Positions 1-7,271 of a DNA stretch of 50,664 nucleotides are shown here, one piece after another; within the stretch, counting starts at the first letter, position 1, and each line of letters starts with the position of its first letter. The DNA comes from an uncultured bacterium (GTDB lineage Bacteria; Pseudomonadota; Alphaproteobacteria; Sphingomonadales; Sphingomonadaceae): positions 1 to 50,664 of the forward strand of contig CAISGR010000203.1 of assembly GCA_903884945.1 (NCBI GenBank), in the 5' to 3' direction. The notes beneath the pieces are model-generated. The model was not told the origin of the DNA and did not search any database. It saw only the letters and a program-made list of their open reading frames with translations. Position numbers and translations under genes: made by a program.

Positions 1-72
1 GCCAGAGCGGGAGCGTGGGAAGCATAGCCATGGCGGAACGGTAGCCGGGGCGCGGGCGGGATTGAATCATAT

Positions 73-86
73 GTGGACGGCCCCCG
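73..86 (+). repeat. IS1111-type left inverted repeat
   Basis: The first ten bases (GTGGACGGCC) are exactly complementary to 1470-1479, and 13 of 14 bases pair if extended inward. This is the end on the 3' side of the transposase gene. Confidence 0.75.
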
Positions 87-352
87 CTTACAAGGGATTG
101 GAGCGGATAAATTGATCGGATCGCTTGCGCTCATATGTCCGGCCTGTTGGTGCGGCCGCACATGACCGCTGGCCAAGATGGTTTCCGCGACCTGTGTTTC
201 CAAACAACGCGGCGGCCTATGACGGCCATTGATTCAAACGGATTGTCCCAGGTCCCGGATCGATCGATCACGCCATCTGCTCTTTCTCTTGCAAGTTTTC
301 GGCCTCATCTCGTCACGGTTGCATCATGGCTGCTCCCCGTGGCGGCTGAGCT
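87..352 (-). ncRNA. Candidate seekRNA/bridge RNA region of the IS
   Basis: This 266-bp stretch between the transposase stop and the left repeat has no convincing gene. Characterised IS110-family elements make a guide RNA from a non-coding end, and in the IS1111 subgroup it is encoded downstream of the transposase, which is this end. The sequence can form hairpins: a 12-bp palindrome at 150-161 (GTGCGGCCGCAC) and a 5-bp stem pairing 185-189 with 208-212. The exact RNA ends, loops and guide positions cannot be set from a single copy. The assignment is inferred from family and position. Confidence 0.4.
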
Positions 353-1408
353 TCATGCAGCGATTGCGATCGGCGCCACCATGGACCGGGGCGCGGATCG
401 TGGCTGATATCGCTCGCCTGTGACCATGAGCTTCCAGGCGATACGGGCGGTCTTGTTGGCCAGCGCGATGGCGGCAAGCTTGGGCGGCTTGCGCTTGAGC
501 AGATCGAGCAGCCAGGGCGAGGCATGTGGGCTTCGTCCGGCCCTGACGTGCTGGAGCAAGGCGGTGGCACCGACCACCAGTGCGCTTCGCAGCGCCTCGC
601 CGCCGGCGCGGGTGATGACGCCGAGCCTGGCCTTGCCGGCAGTCGAATGATCCCTGGGCGTCAGGCCGATCCAGGCGGCAAAGTCGCGACCGGAGCGAAA
701 CAGCTCGGGTGCCGGGGTCTTCATTGTCAGCAGCGCCGCGATGATCGGACCGACGGCAGGGATCTCGACCAGCCGGCGGCTGCACTCGTCGGCGTGGTGC
801 CACGCCTTCAGCCTGGCATCGAGCGTGGCGATCTCGACCTCGAGCCGGGCAAGCTCGCCCTGCTGAAGCGCGAACAACTCCCGGGCGAGAAGCGGCAGCG
901 TCTCGTCGGTCGCGATCCGCTCGAGTAACGGCACGATATGCGCCATCCCCTTGGCCGCGGTCAGCCCGAACTCGGCGGCATGGCCGCGGATCGCATTGGC
1001 GAGCTGCGTACGGTTGCGGATCAGCCGGTCGCGTACCTTCATGAGCATCAGGCCAGCCTGCTGCTCCGCGCTCTTGACCGGCACGAACCGCATCGTCGGC
1101 CGGCTCATCGCCTCACAAAGCGCCTCGGCATCAGCCGCATCGTTCTTGCCGCGCTTCACATAAGGCTTGGAGTATTGCGGCGGGATCAGCTTCACCTCAT
1201 GCCCCAGCGATCCCAGCAGCCTGGCCCAATGATGCGAGGCACCGCATGCTTCGATCGCCACCTCCGTCGGTGGCAGCGCCGTGAAAAAGGCGATCATCTC
1301 CTTGCGCCGAAGCGCCTTGCGCAACAGCGGCTCCTCCGCCGCAGTCACTCCGTGAAGTTGAAAGACATGCTTTGACGTATCCATCCCGATACGGATAATC
1401 TTCTCCAT
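353..1408 (-). CDS. IS110-family DEDD transposase (recombinase)
   Basis: A 351-residue transposase, full length for the family, that would catalyse guide-RNA-directed insertion and excision of the element. The N-terminal RuvC-like DEDD domain shows D10 (in GMDTSK), E53 (in AIEACG), D90 and D93 (in KNDAADAE). The C-terminal Transposase_20 domain starts near IPAVGPIIAA. It carries the family's serine in DHSTAGKARLG, followed by ITRAGG, which matches the catalytic-serine segment of IS110 enzymes. A GAGGAG ribosome site lies just before the ATG. There is no frameshift or internal stop, so the element may be active. It is read on the same strand as the S41 peptidase gene to its right. Confidence 0.93.
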   Translation of the reverse strand: MEKIIRIGMDTSKHVFQLHGVTAAEEPLLRKALRRKEMIAFFTALPPTEVAIEACGASHHWARLLGSLGHEVKLIPPQYSKPYVKRGKNDAADAEALCEAMSRPTMRFVPVKSAEQQAGLMLMKVRDRLIRNRTQLANAIRGHAAEFGLTAAKGMAHIVPLLERIATDETLPLLARELFALQQGELARLEVEIATLDARLKAWHHADECSRRLVEIPAVGPIIAALLTMKTPAPELFRSGRDFAAWIGLTPRDHSTAGKARLGVITRAGGEALRSALVVGATALLQHVRAGRSPHASPWLLDLLKRKPPKLAAIALANKTARIAWKLMVTGERYQPRSAPRSMVAPIAIAA

Positions 1409-1465
1409 GGGCGGTCTCCTCGATTGAGATTCTCAACAACCTCAATGGGGCACACTATGATGCCT

Positions 1466-1479
1466 CGGAGGCCGTCCAC
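1466..1479 (-). repeat. IS1111-type right inverted repeat
   Basis: Partner of the repeat at 73-86, with a ten-base perfect core (GGCCGTCCAC at 1470-1479). It lies about 57 bp upstream of the transposase start, so the 5' non-coding end of the element is short. Confidence 0.75.
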
Positions 1480-1523
1480 CCCAACAAGGCGTCCGCCCGC
1501 ATTCGCGGCCGCCCCCTCCTCCG

Positions 1524-3017
1524 TCAGCTTTCGGCGCAGACGGCCTCGCCCGGCCGGCGCCAGCCCTGCCCGAGCAGCGCAACGGCAACCTGCCACGCGC
1601 GATCCCGTCGCTGGCCGAAGCTCTGCACCTCGGGAGGCACCGGGCAATCAGGCGGGACCCCGCGACCGTGCGGCAGGCCGGACCAGGCCATCCGGAACTG
1701 CAGCAGCGGGATGGTCAGCTTCATCCCGCTGTTGGGAAGCTCGACGACCCAGCGATATCCGCTCGTGTTGCCCTCGTCGGCGCCGCCGACTTCCTCGCCA
1801 ACGAACACGCCGCGCTTCGTGTGATAGAGCATCGACGCAAGTTCCGCCCCACCCGAGAAGGTGTTGCCGCCCGCCAGCACGACCAGGCGGCCGTGGAAGA
1901 GGGGAGCGAATGACGTCCAGCGCGACATCAGCCCTTCAGGCGGCGTGTTGCGACGCGTGAGGCGGCCGGTTCGGGTCCGGCGTTGCCGGCTCCTGTCGTC
2001 CTTGTCGAACACGTCGGTTTCGAACCGCTTGCCGCTCAGGCTGGTGACGGCGATGCGCCGGCCGCGGGCCTCCACCGCCGCATATTTCCGCAAGGGCTTT
2101 TCGACCAGGTAGGAGAAGAGGATGCTCTCGTTCGGCTCGGACCCGCCCCCGTTTTCGCGCAGATCGAGGATCAGATCCCGGGCGCCGCGCTGCGCGAGCT
2201 GGACGAAGACGGCATGAATCGCATCGGGAAAGGCAGCGCCGGCCGCGCGCAGCCGGGCGTTGCTGAAGGTCGGGACGTCGAGATAGGCGGTTCGGCCATC
2301 GAGCCATTCCAGCGACGGCAGGGGCGACGGATCCTCGCCCTCCGCCGGACGCGCGAGGCGCGGTACCGCGGCGAGATCGCGTTCGATCCGCCCGACCTGG
2401 CTGTCGAGCACGACATGGAAGGCCGATTGCGCGCCGCGCAGGCGAAACAGGATCGAGGCGAAGCCGCGGCCCGAGACGTCGCGCATCGCGCCCGTCCGGA
2501 TCACGCCGTCATGGGGCGTCACCGCCACCATCTCCCGCAACAATTCCTCCTCGCCCACGCCGTCCACGGAGACCAGCCGTGCGCCGCGCGGGATATCCGC
2601 CGCGCCGCCATAGCCGGCGAGGACGAAGGCGCCCTGTTCCGTCCACAACAGGTCGAGCGGAAAGCGCAGCGCATCGCGGTAACGCTGATTCATCGCGTCG
2701 CTGAGCTGGACGCCGAGGTGCCCCTCGCCGATCCGGCCGACGAGCGGGCGGAGGATGCGCCAGAGCGATTCGCTGTCAGTGACGGTCGCGACACCGGCCC
2801 GCGCGGCCGCCTTTGCCGCCCGCCACTGACGCCGCGACTGATGCCAGTAGATGTTCGGCAAGGCCGCTTCGACCGCCGCGATCGCCAGTTCGAGATCTTC
2901 GCGCGCACCCGCCGGGGCGAGCGCAGTGCCCGACCGGGCGGAAGGAGCCGCCGATGCCGGTACGCTGCCGAGCAGACAGGCCGCGATTACAAGCCAGCGG
3001 ACGATGCGATTTGGCAT
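1524..3017 (-). CDS. S41 family peptidase, exported
   Basis: A 497-residue serine protease-like protein of the S41 (C-terminal processing/tricorn-like) family, probably periplasmic. The chosen start (MPNRIVRWLVIAACLLG) gives a clean signal peptide ending near PASAA; the frame is open 29 codons further up, but that extension has no signal-like features. The C-terminal half carries the S41 core: DLRENGGG, then GGNTFSGGAEL with the presumed catalytic Ser in SGGAE, then GEEVGG and GNTSGY. There is no obvious PDZ domain. The gene diverges from an XRE-cupin regulator with only 33 bp between start codons, which suggests that regulator controls it. The IS element lies just past its stop codon. The substrate is unknown. 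Confidence 0.85.
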   Translation of the reverse strand: MPNRIVRWLVIAACLLGSVPASAAPSARSGTALAPAGAREDLELAIAAVEAALPNIYWHQSRRQWRAAKAAARAGVATVTDSESLWRILRPLVGRIGEGHLGVQLSDAMNQRYRDALRFPLDLLWTEQGAFVLAGYGGAADIPRGARLVSVDGVGEEELLREMVAVTPHDGVIRTGAMRDVSGRGFASILFRLRGAQSAFHVVLDSQVGRIERDLAAVPRLARPAEGEDPSPLPSLEWLDGRTAYLDVPTFSNARLRAAGAAFPDAIHAVFVQLAQRGARDLILDLRENGGGSEPNESILFSYLVEKPLRKYAAVEARGRRIAVTSLSGKRFETDVFDKDDRSRQRRTRTGRLTRRNTPPEGLMSRWTSFAPLFHGRLVVLAGGNTFSGGAELASMLYHTKRGVFVGEEVGGADEGNTSGYRWVVELPNSGMKLTIPLLQFRMAWSGLPHGRGVPPDCPVPPEVQSFGQRRDRAWQVAVALLGQGWRRPGEAVCAES

Positions 3018-3050
3018 TATGCAGCGATCCCTGTAAGCAAAATACTGCAC

Positions 3051-3620
3051 ATGCGTGGAGGCAATGTTTTGCCTAGTCAAGTCACTCCCTCGTTCCTCAC
3101 CCACGTCGCCACCAACGTGCGGACGCGGCGCATCGCCGCCGGGCTGAGCCAGAAGCGCCTTGCCGATGCCGCGGGCGTGAGCCTGCGCATGGTCGGCGGC
3201 ATTGAAAACGGCGCGACCAGCGTCAGCACCGCCACGCTCGACCGGATCGGCATGGCGCTCGATGCGACCCTGGCCGAACTCGTCGCCGATCCGTCAGCCG
3301 CGCGCAGCGCGAGGATCGATCGCGTCGGCTGGAGCGGCGACAAAGGCGGCGAAGGCGTCCTGCGCTGGAGCATCGATGCGCGGCGCGAGGTCGAGCTGTG
3401 GGAATGGCGGCTGGAACCGGGCGAGCGCTACCAGGCGGGCGCCGATCCGGCCGGATGGCATGTCATGCTGTTCGTGGTCGAGGGCCGGCTGACACTGGAA
3501 CTGGCGAAGGAGACGATCGACGTGGCGGCCGCGAGCCATGTCTTCGACAGCGCGCAGACGCATGCCTTCAGCAATCTCGGGCAGGAACCGGTCCGCTTCT
3601 TTCGCTGCACTGCGTGGTAG
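3051..3620 (+). CDS. XRE family regulator with C-terminal cupin domain
   Basis: A 189-residue DNA-binding protein. Residues about 13-67 form an XRE-type helix-turn-helix (NVRTRRIAAGLSQKRLADAA, then VSLRMVGGIENG). Residues about 105-189 form a small cupin barrel (WRLEPGERYQAG, LFVVEGRLTLEL, HAFSNLG). XRE-cupin proteins typically bind a small ligand in the cupin and regulate a nearby metabolic operon. The frame runs open far upstream, but only the part from 3051 resembles the family. There is no Shine-Dalgarno sequence before this ATG. A TTG at 3069 is an alternative start and would free the inverted repeat at 3059-3074 to serve as an operator. The divergent S41 gene is the likely target. Confidence 0.85.
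   Translation: MRGGNVLPSQVTPSFLTHVATNVRTRRIAAGLSQKRLADAAGVSLRMVGGIENGATSVSTATLDRIGMALDATLAELVADPSAARSARIDRVGWSGDKGGEGVLRWSIDARREVELWEWRLEPGERYQAGADPAGWHVMLFVVEGRLTLELAKETIDVAAASHVFDSAQTHAFSNLGQEPVRFFRCTAW
3059..3074. promoter_or_regulatory. Candidate XRE operator (inverted repeat)
   Basis: AGGCAA-N4-TTGCCT is a perfect 6-4-6 inverted repeat at the start of the XRE-cupin gene, beside the 33-bp gap to the divergent S41 gene. Its size and position suit autoregulation by an XRE dimer. No second copy was found to support it. Confidence 0.35.
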
Positions 3621-3841
3621 GGGTTCGATCGGGTCGCGTCGGCCGGCATGGTGCGGCGCGAACGTCGCGCGACCTGCCAATGGGGGGCGCGGGGGCTACA
3701 AGCCGCGCCGTCCGAAAACAGGCCGGCGATAGGTCGGCAGGCTCGGCCCCTGGGCGAGAGCGCCCACATGCGCGTCTGGCGCCGATGGGCTTAAAAGCAG
3801 AAGGAGAAGTTGCCACCACTTATCGTCGTTCCGTCCCTCCG

Positions 3842-4684
3842 ATGACCCGCAAATCACGCAGCGCCATAGCATTATCCGCAGCCCTTCTATTCGTAGCCGG
3901 GTGCAGCGCGTCGGGAGTCTCCAAAGACGCAGTCCTCGTAAAGGCCGATCGAACTCAAACCGCGTTCTTCGATCGGCCGATGGCGCTTGCTGCTGCACGA
4001 GCCTCCTCGATGCCGTATCCTTTGATTGTCATGTTGACCTCCGATCCGTGGCTCATGGTGATCGGCTCGGACTCGCCGACATTTGCGCTTTACAGCGATG
4101 GGACCGCAATCTTTCGAACCAAAGCAGGTTTGCAATCGACCAAACTGGATCAGACCCAACAGACTGATCTGGTTCGGGCCTTCGATAATCCTGATTTGGC
4201 GGCGCTCGCTGGCGGCTATGATGCAGCGAACGCCACCGATCAGCCAGAGAACCAATTGCTCGTCTACGGGAACAAGGTGCCGTTTTACATTTCTGTTTAT
4301 GGTTCTCTGGACGATGAATCGGTGCGGGCGAAATTGCCGACAGCGATAACGGAGGCCTTCGATAAGCTTCGCAGCTTCCAAGCTTCAAACGCCCGGGCCT
4401 GGTTGCCGGACCAAGTTGAAGTTATGGTATCGCCATATGAATATGCCCCTGATCGATCCATCGTCTGGCCGCAACGTTGGCCACACCTGAACGACCCTGC
4501 CACCCGCAAGCACGGCGATTCATACAGCATATTCATACCGTCGGCCGAGCTACCTGCGTTGAAGGCGTTCCTAGCCAGCGGGAAAGAAAAGGCGGCTGTC
4601 GAAATCGATGGCAAGAAATTTGCAGCCAGCGTCCGACTGCCGTTCCCGCATGAATCGCTGTGGATGGCTCCGGCAACCAAGTAG
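3842..4684 (+). CDS. Putative lipoprotein of unknown function
   Basis: A 280-residue protein that begins with a typical lipoprotein signal peptide: charged MTRKSR, a hydrophobic stretch, and a lipobox VAGC with Cys at residue 21. It is therefore predicted to be lipid-anchored in the envelope. I recognise no domain in the mature part. The start at 3842 fits the signal peptide; an in-frame ATG at 3785 behind AGAAGG is possible but would bury it. Base composition is unlike the surroundings: 4141-4200 is 50% GC by direct count, against roughly two-thirds GC in flanking genes. That suggests acquisition from another source, together with the next small gene. Confidence 0.7.
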   Translation: MTRKSRSAIALSAALLFVAGCSASGVSKDAVLVKADRTQTAFFDRPMALAAARASSMPYPLIVMLTSDPWLMVIGSDSPTFALYSDGTAIFRTKAGLQSTKLDQTQQTDLVRAFDNPDLAALAGGYDAANATDQPENQLLVYGNKVPFYISVYGSLDDESVRAKLPTAITEAFDKLRSFQASNARAWLPDQVEVMVSPYEYAPDRSIVWPQRWPHLNDPATRKHGDSYSIFIPSAELPALKAFLASGKEKAAVEIDGKKFAASVRLPFPHESLWMAPATK

Positions 4685-4891
4685 CGCTTCCGGCATTCTG
4701 GATGTGACGGCTTTCCAGCCAAGTCCAGCCGAAAAATGCCCGAGCACAATCACCACTTTCGCCGCTCCGACCTACGCTGCCACCAATCATTGCCTGAAAG
4801 CCGACCGGCACATTTTCGGAACGGAAAGCTGCCTGGCAGGCGCCGCCCCAGGTGCGGGTATTGGATCGTGAAAGCTGAGCGAAAAGTACGG

Positions 4892-5281
4892 TCATTTTGC
4901 CCAAATGTAGCGAACAATCGCCATAGCAAAGGCAAAAGCAAAGGCGTAGCCAAATCGGTCTAACCTGACCAAGCTCTGCCCTCTCTTGCCCCTCTGTCGT
5001 CCGATCAGCATCATGACCCCGCCGGCTACCAGGGGGGTCACGAGGACATTGAACTTGCGAAAGACAGGGTTGGAGATCGGCGATTGGGGAAGAATCAAGA
5101 GGCTGATCCCGCCAGCGAGTGTCCCCAATACACAAAAGCCGATGGTAGCCAGCACAGGGTTTTTTGGCCTTTTCAGAGTCTCGGCAAGACCGTGGAAGCC
5201 AAGTTCGGCTAGAAATTCGAAAGTGACCTGAAGCAGTATCTCACCCACAAATTGGAGCGCGATTTCAAAGATAAACTCCAT
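4892..5281 (-). CDS. Small integral membrane protein, function unknown
   Basis: A 129-residue protein with a hydrophobic, amphipathic N terminus and three likely membrane helices at about residues 43-65, 78-94 and 107-126. A basic loop (GRQRGKRGQ) precedes the last helix. A purine-rich GGGTGGGG lies before the ATG. It resembles widespread small inner-membrane proteins of unknown role, but I cannot name a family. It is convergent with the lipoprotein gene and shares its lower GC (4861-4920 is 45% GC by count). The 207 bp between the two genes show no further gene. Confidence 0.6.
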   Translation of the reverse strand: MEFIFEIALQFVGEILLQVTFEFLAELGFHGLAETLKRPKNPVLATIGFCVLGTLAGGISLLILPQSPISNPVFRKFNVLVTPLVAGGVMMLIGRQRGKRGQSLVRLDRFGYAFAFAFAMAIVRYIWAK

Positions 5282-5648
5282 ATCCCCACCCGCTCGACCG
5301 TCGTCGAAGCCAGCCTAATACGATGACCCACCGTTAGCCAACAATAGGGCCAAACTGCCCTTCCGCATTCCGCCATTTCTACGCATTCGGGCACCATTGA
5401 TCGACACGACCTACCGGAACCCGCCCGGCAGGTATCGAGCCATTCCATTGCCGGCGCGGGATCGAGGGCCTGAAACCCGACCGACCGAAGCCGGCCAGCA
5501 AGCTGCGCGGAGCGAACGCCTTTTCGGTCGGCCGCGCCACCGCCGGTTCGGCCAAAGCAGCCACGGAGGATGGGGACCGTCGGTACAAAATCGATCGGTG
5601 AACCAAGCGTTTACCCGTCCGCAACGCGGCGGATGCTAGAGGCGCGGA
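5282..5648. other. 367-bp intergenic region
   Basis: No convincing gene. The small open frames here have no domain-like sequence. The region would hold the promoters of the divergent small membrane protein and the GT-C gene. The one structure seen is a 9-bp perfect inverted repeat (CCGACCGAA at 5481-5489 with its complement at 5523-5531) around a 33-nt loop. Base composition returns from low to high GC across it. Confidence 0.4.
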
Positions 5649-7187
5649 ATGCGTCACCCGCCCGATCCCGATCGTCCCTTCACGGCCCGCCGGAAAATGG
5701 CCGAGCGCTGTTCGCTCGGCATCGTCGCGCTGGCGTTGCTGGCGGGCCTGCTGTTCAGCATCGCGACGCGGGGGCCATGGTACGATGAATTCTATACCTA
5801 TTATGTGACGGGACCGGGTTTCGGCCTGCGCGAGGCGCTTTTCGGGCACTGGCTGGCCGACAATCATCCCCCCTTCTTCTACGTGCTGGTGCGGGCGGCG
5901 CGCGGGCTCGGCAATAACATCGAGGCGCTGCGGCTGATCAATGCCGCGATCGGCCTCATCGCTTTCGGCTGCGGGGTGGCGGCCGTGCGCGGCAATCGCC
6001 GGATTGCCTCGCTGGCCGTGATCTTCTTCCTGTTCCTGGCGTCGCAGCGCGCCGCGATCCTCTACGGCGCCGAGTTGAGATCCTATTTCCTCACGCTGTG
6101 CTCGACGGCGCTCCTCGTCCTGACACTGACCGCGGTCTATCTCGACAAGCAGCCCGGCGGACCGTGGCGGCGCTGCGCGCTGGCCGGGGCGATCCTGCTG
6201 TCGTTCAACAACCATGTCGTGACCACGATCGTCAGCGGGGCGATCCTGTTGCCGTTCCTCGCGGCTTTCACGCTGCAGCGTAATTTCGGGGCGCTCAGGG
6301 CAGTGCTGATACCGGCACTGATTTCCGGTGCGATCTTCCTTGCCGTCACCGCGATCCAATTTCCCCTGTGGGAAACCAACACGCGCTCCTTCTGGATACC
6401 CGCAGGGTTCACCGCCGGGCGACTGACCGTCCAAATCACGGCGCAGCGGGCCATGGAAGGCAATATCGTCATTCTGGTCCTGGGCGCGCCGGGGATCGTC
6501 CTTGCCCTGGTCCAGGCCATCCGGCAGCGGCACCGAAACGCAGAACTCGAGGCGGCCGCGATCCTGGGCCTGGGCGGCCTGCTCGCGATTGGCCTGATCC
6601 TGGGCATCCATTGCTGGCGGCCCTTTGTGGTCGAAAAATACCTTACCGGGCTGATCCCGGTGCCCGGGATGATCCTCGCGATCGGCATGACCCAGTTGCT
6701 GAGGCAATCCGGCGACCGGCTTGCCGCGCTGCTGCTGCTCGCCGCCGCGGCCGCGAGTCTTGTCGCCATCAACGACAATCGCCTGGAAACGGCCAGGAAG
6801 AACAGCTGGGCGGGTACCGCAGCCGTGATCGGCCGGCAGGTTGCCCGGTGCCCGGACACCGCCGTGCACATCGATCCCTATTGGAACGCCGACCTCATCG
6901 CCATTCCGCCGCGCGACAATGAAGCGGCCGTGGCGATGGCGTACCAGGTCATGGCGCGGCGCTTCGGCTTCGCGATCGAGCCGGCCGCCTCCCGGCGGCT
7001 CTCCGGCAGTTGCCCGACCCTGTTCTGGGCGGAGCACGACACCCGCCATCATTTCACGGCCGCAGAGATCCTCTCGCATCTGCGCGAGGCCGGTTATCCG
7101 GTGTCGCGGATCAAGGTGTCGCGGGTGGGTGACGGCTGGATCGCATCGACCGGCCCCGGACCCGGGGGCAATGTCGCGACGCAGTGA
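5649..7187 (+). CDS. GT-C type glycosyltransferase-like membrane protein
   Basis: A 512-residue polytopic membrane protein of the GT-C superfamily (GT39/ArnT-like, dolichyl- or undecaprenyl-phosphate-sugar dependent). After the first membrane helix (about residues 22-40) comes the acidic loop motif WYDEFYTY, with the D/E expected for metal or catalysis, followed by DNHPPFFYVLVR, a typical second family motif. About ten further hydrophobic helices follow to about residue 385. The C-terminal 120 residues are soluble and probably periplasmic. It would move a sugar from a lipid carrier to an envelope acceptor; neither is evident from context. An in-frame ATG at 5697 is an alternative start. It is convergent with the diguanylate cyclase gene. 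Confidence 0.75.
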   Translation: MRHPPDPDRPFTARRKMAERCSLGIVALALLAGLLFSIATRGPWYDEFYTYYVTGPGFGLREALFGHWLADNHPPFFYVLVRAARGLGNNIEALRLINAAIGLIAFGCGVAAVRGNRRIASLAVIFFLFLASQRAAILYGAELRSYFLTLCSTALLVLTLTAVYLDKQPGGPWRRCALAGAILLSFNNHVVTTIVSGAILLPFLAAFTLQRNFGALRAVLIPALISGAIFLAVTAIQFPLWETNTRSFWIPAGFTAGRLTVQITAQRAMEGNIVILVLGAPGIVLALVQAIRQRHRNAELEAAAILGLGGLLAIGLILGIHCWRPFVVEKYLTGLIPVPGMILAIGMTQLLRQSGDRLAALLLLAAAAASLVAINDNRLETARKNSWAGTAAVIGRQVARCPDTAVHIDPYWNADLIAIPPRDNEAAVAMAYQVMARRFGFAIEPAASRRLSGSCPTLFWAEHDTRHHFTAAEILSHLREAGYPVSRIKVSRVGDGWIASTGPGPGGNVATQ

Positions 7188-7271
7188 CGGGGCCGGGGCG
7201 TCCGTTCGCCCGGGCCGCGACCATGGCGACGCCCGGCCATCGATCCGGCCGCCGCCCGCCGCGGACGTGCC

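Larger units (their letters stand above)
73..1479 (-). mobile_element. Complete IS110-family (IS1111-type) insertion sequence
   Basis: The element is bounded by short sub-terminal inverted repeats: GTGGACGGCC at 73-82 and its exact reverse complement at 1470-1479. With one mismatch the match extends to 14 bp (73-86 against 1466-1479). Inside lies one intact DEDD transposase read leftward, with about 55 bp of non-coding DNA on its 5' side and about 280 bp on its 3' side. Sub-terminal repeats plus a long 3' non-coding end are the pattern of the IS1111 subgroup. Elements of this family make no target duplication, and none is visible. The true tips probably lie a few bases outside the repeats and cannot be fixed from one copy. 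The right repeat is only about 45 bp from the stop codon of the S41 peptidase gene. Confidence 0.85.

Noticed and set aside
1..72. Possible gene end left of the IS
   Set aside because: Only 72 bases are available and no frame shows protein-like sequence.
5379..7079. A 566-codon open frame antisense to the GT-C gene
   Set aside because: Low-complexity Arg/Gln/Asp-rich sequence, typical of the opposite strand of high-GC coding DNA; the plus strand has clear membrane helices and motifs.
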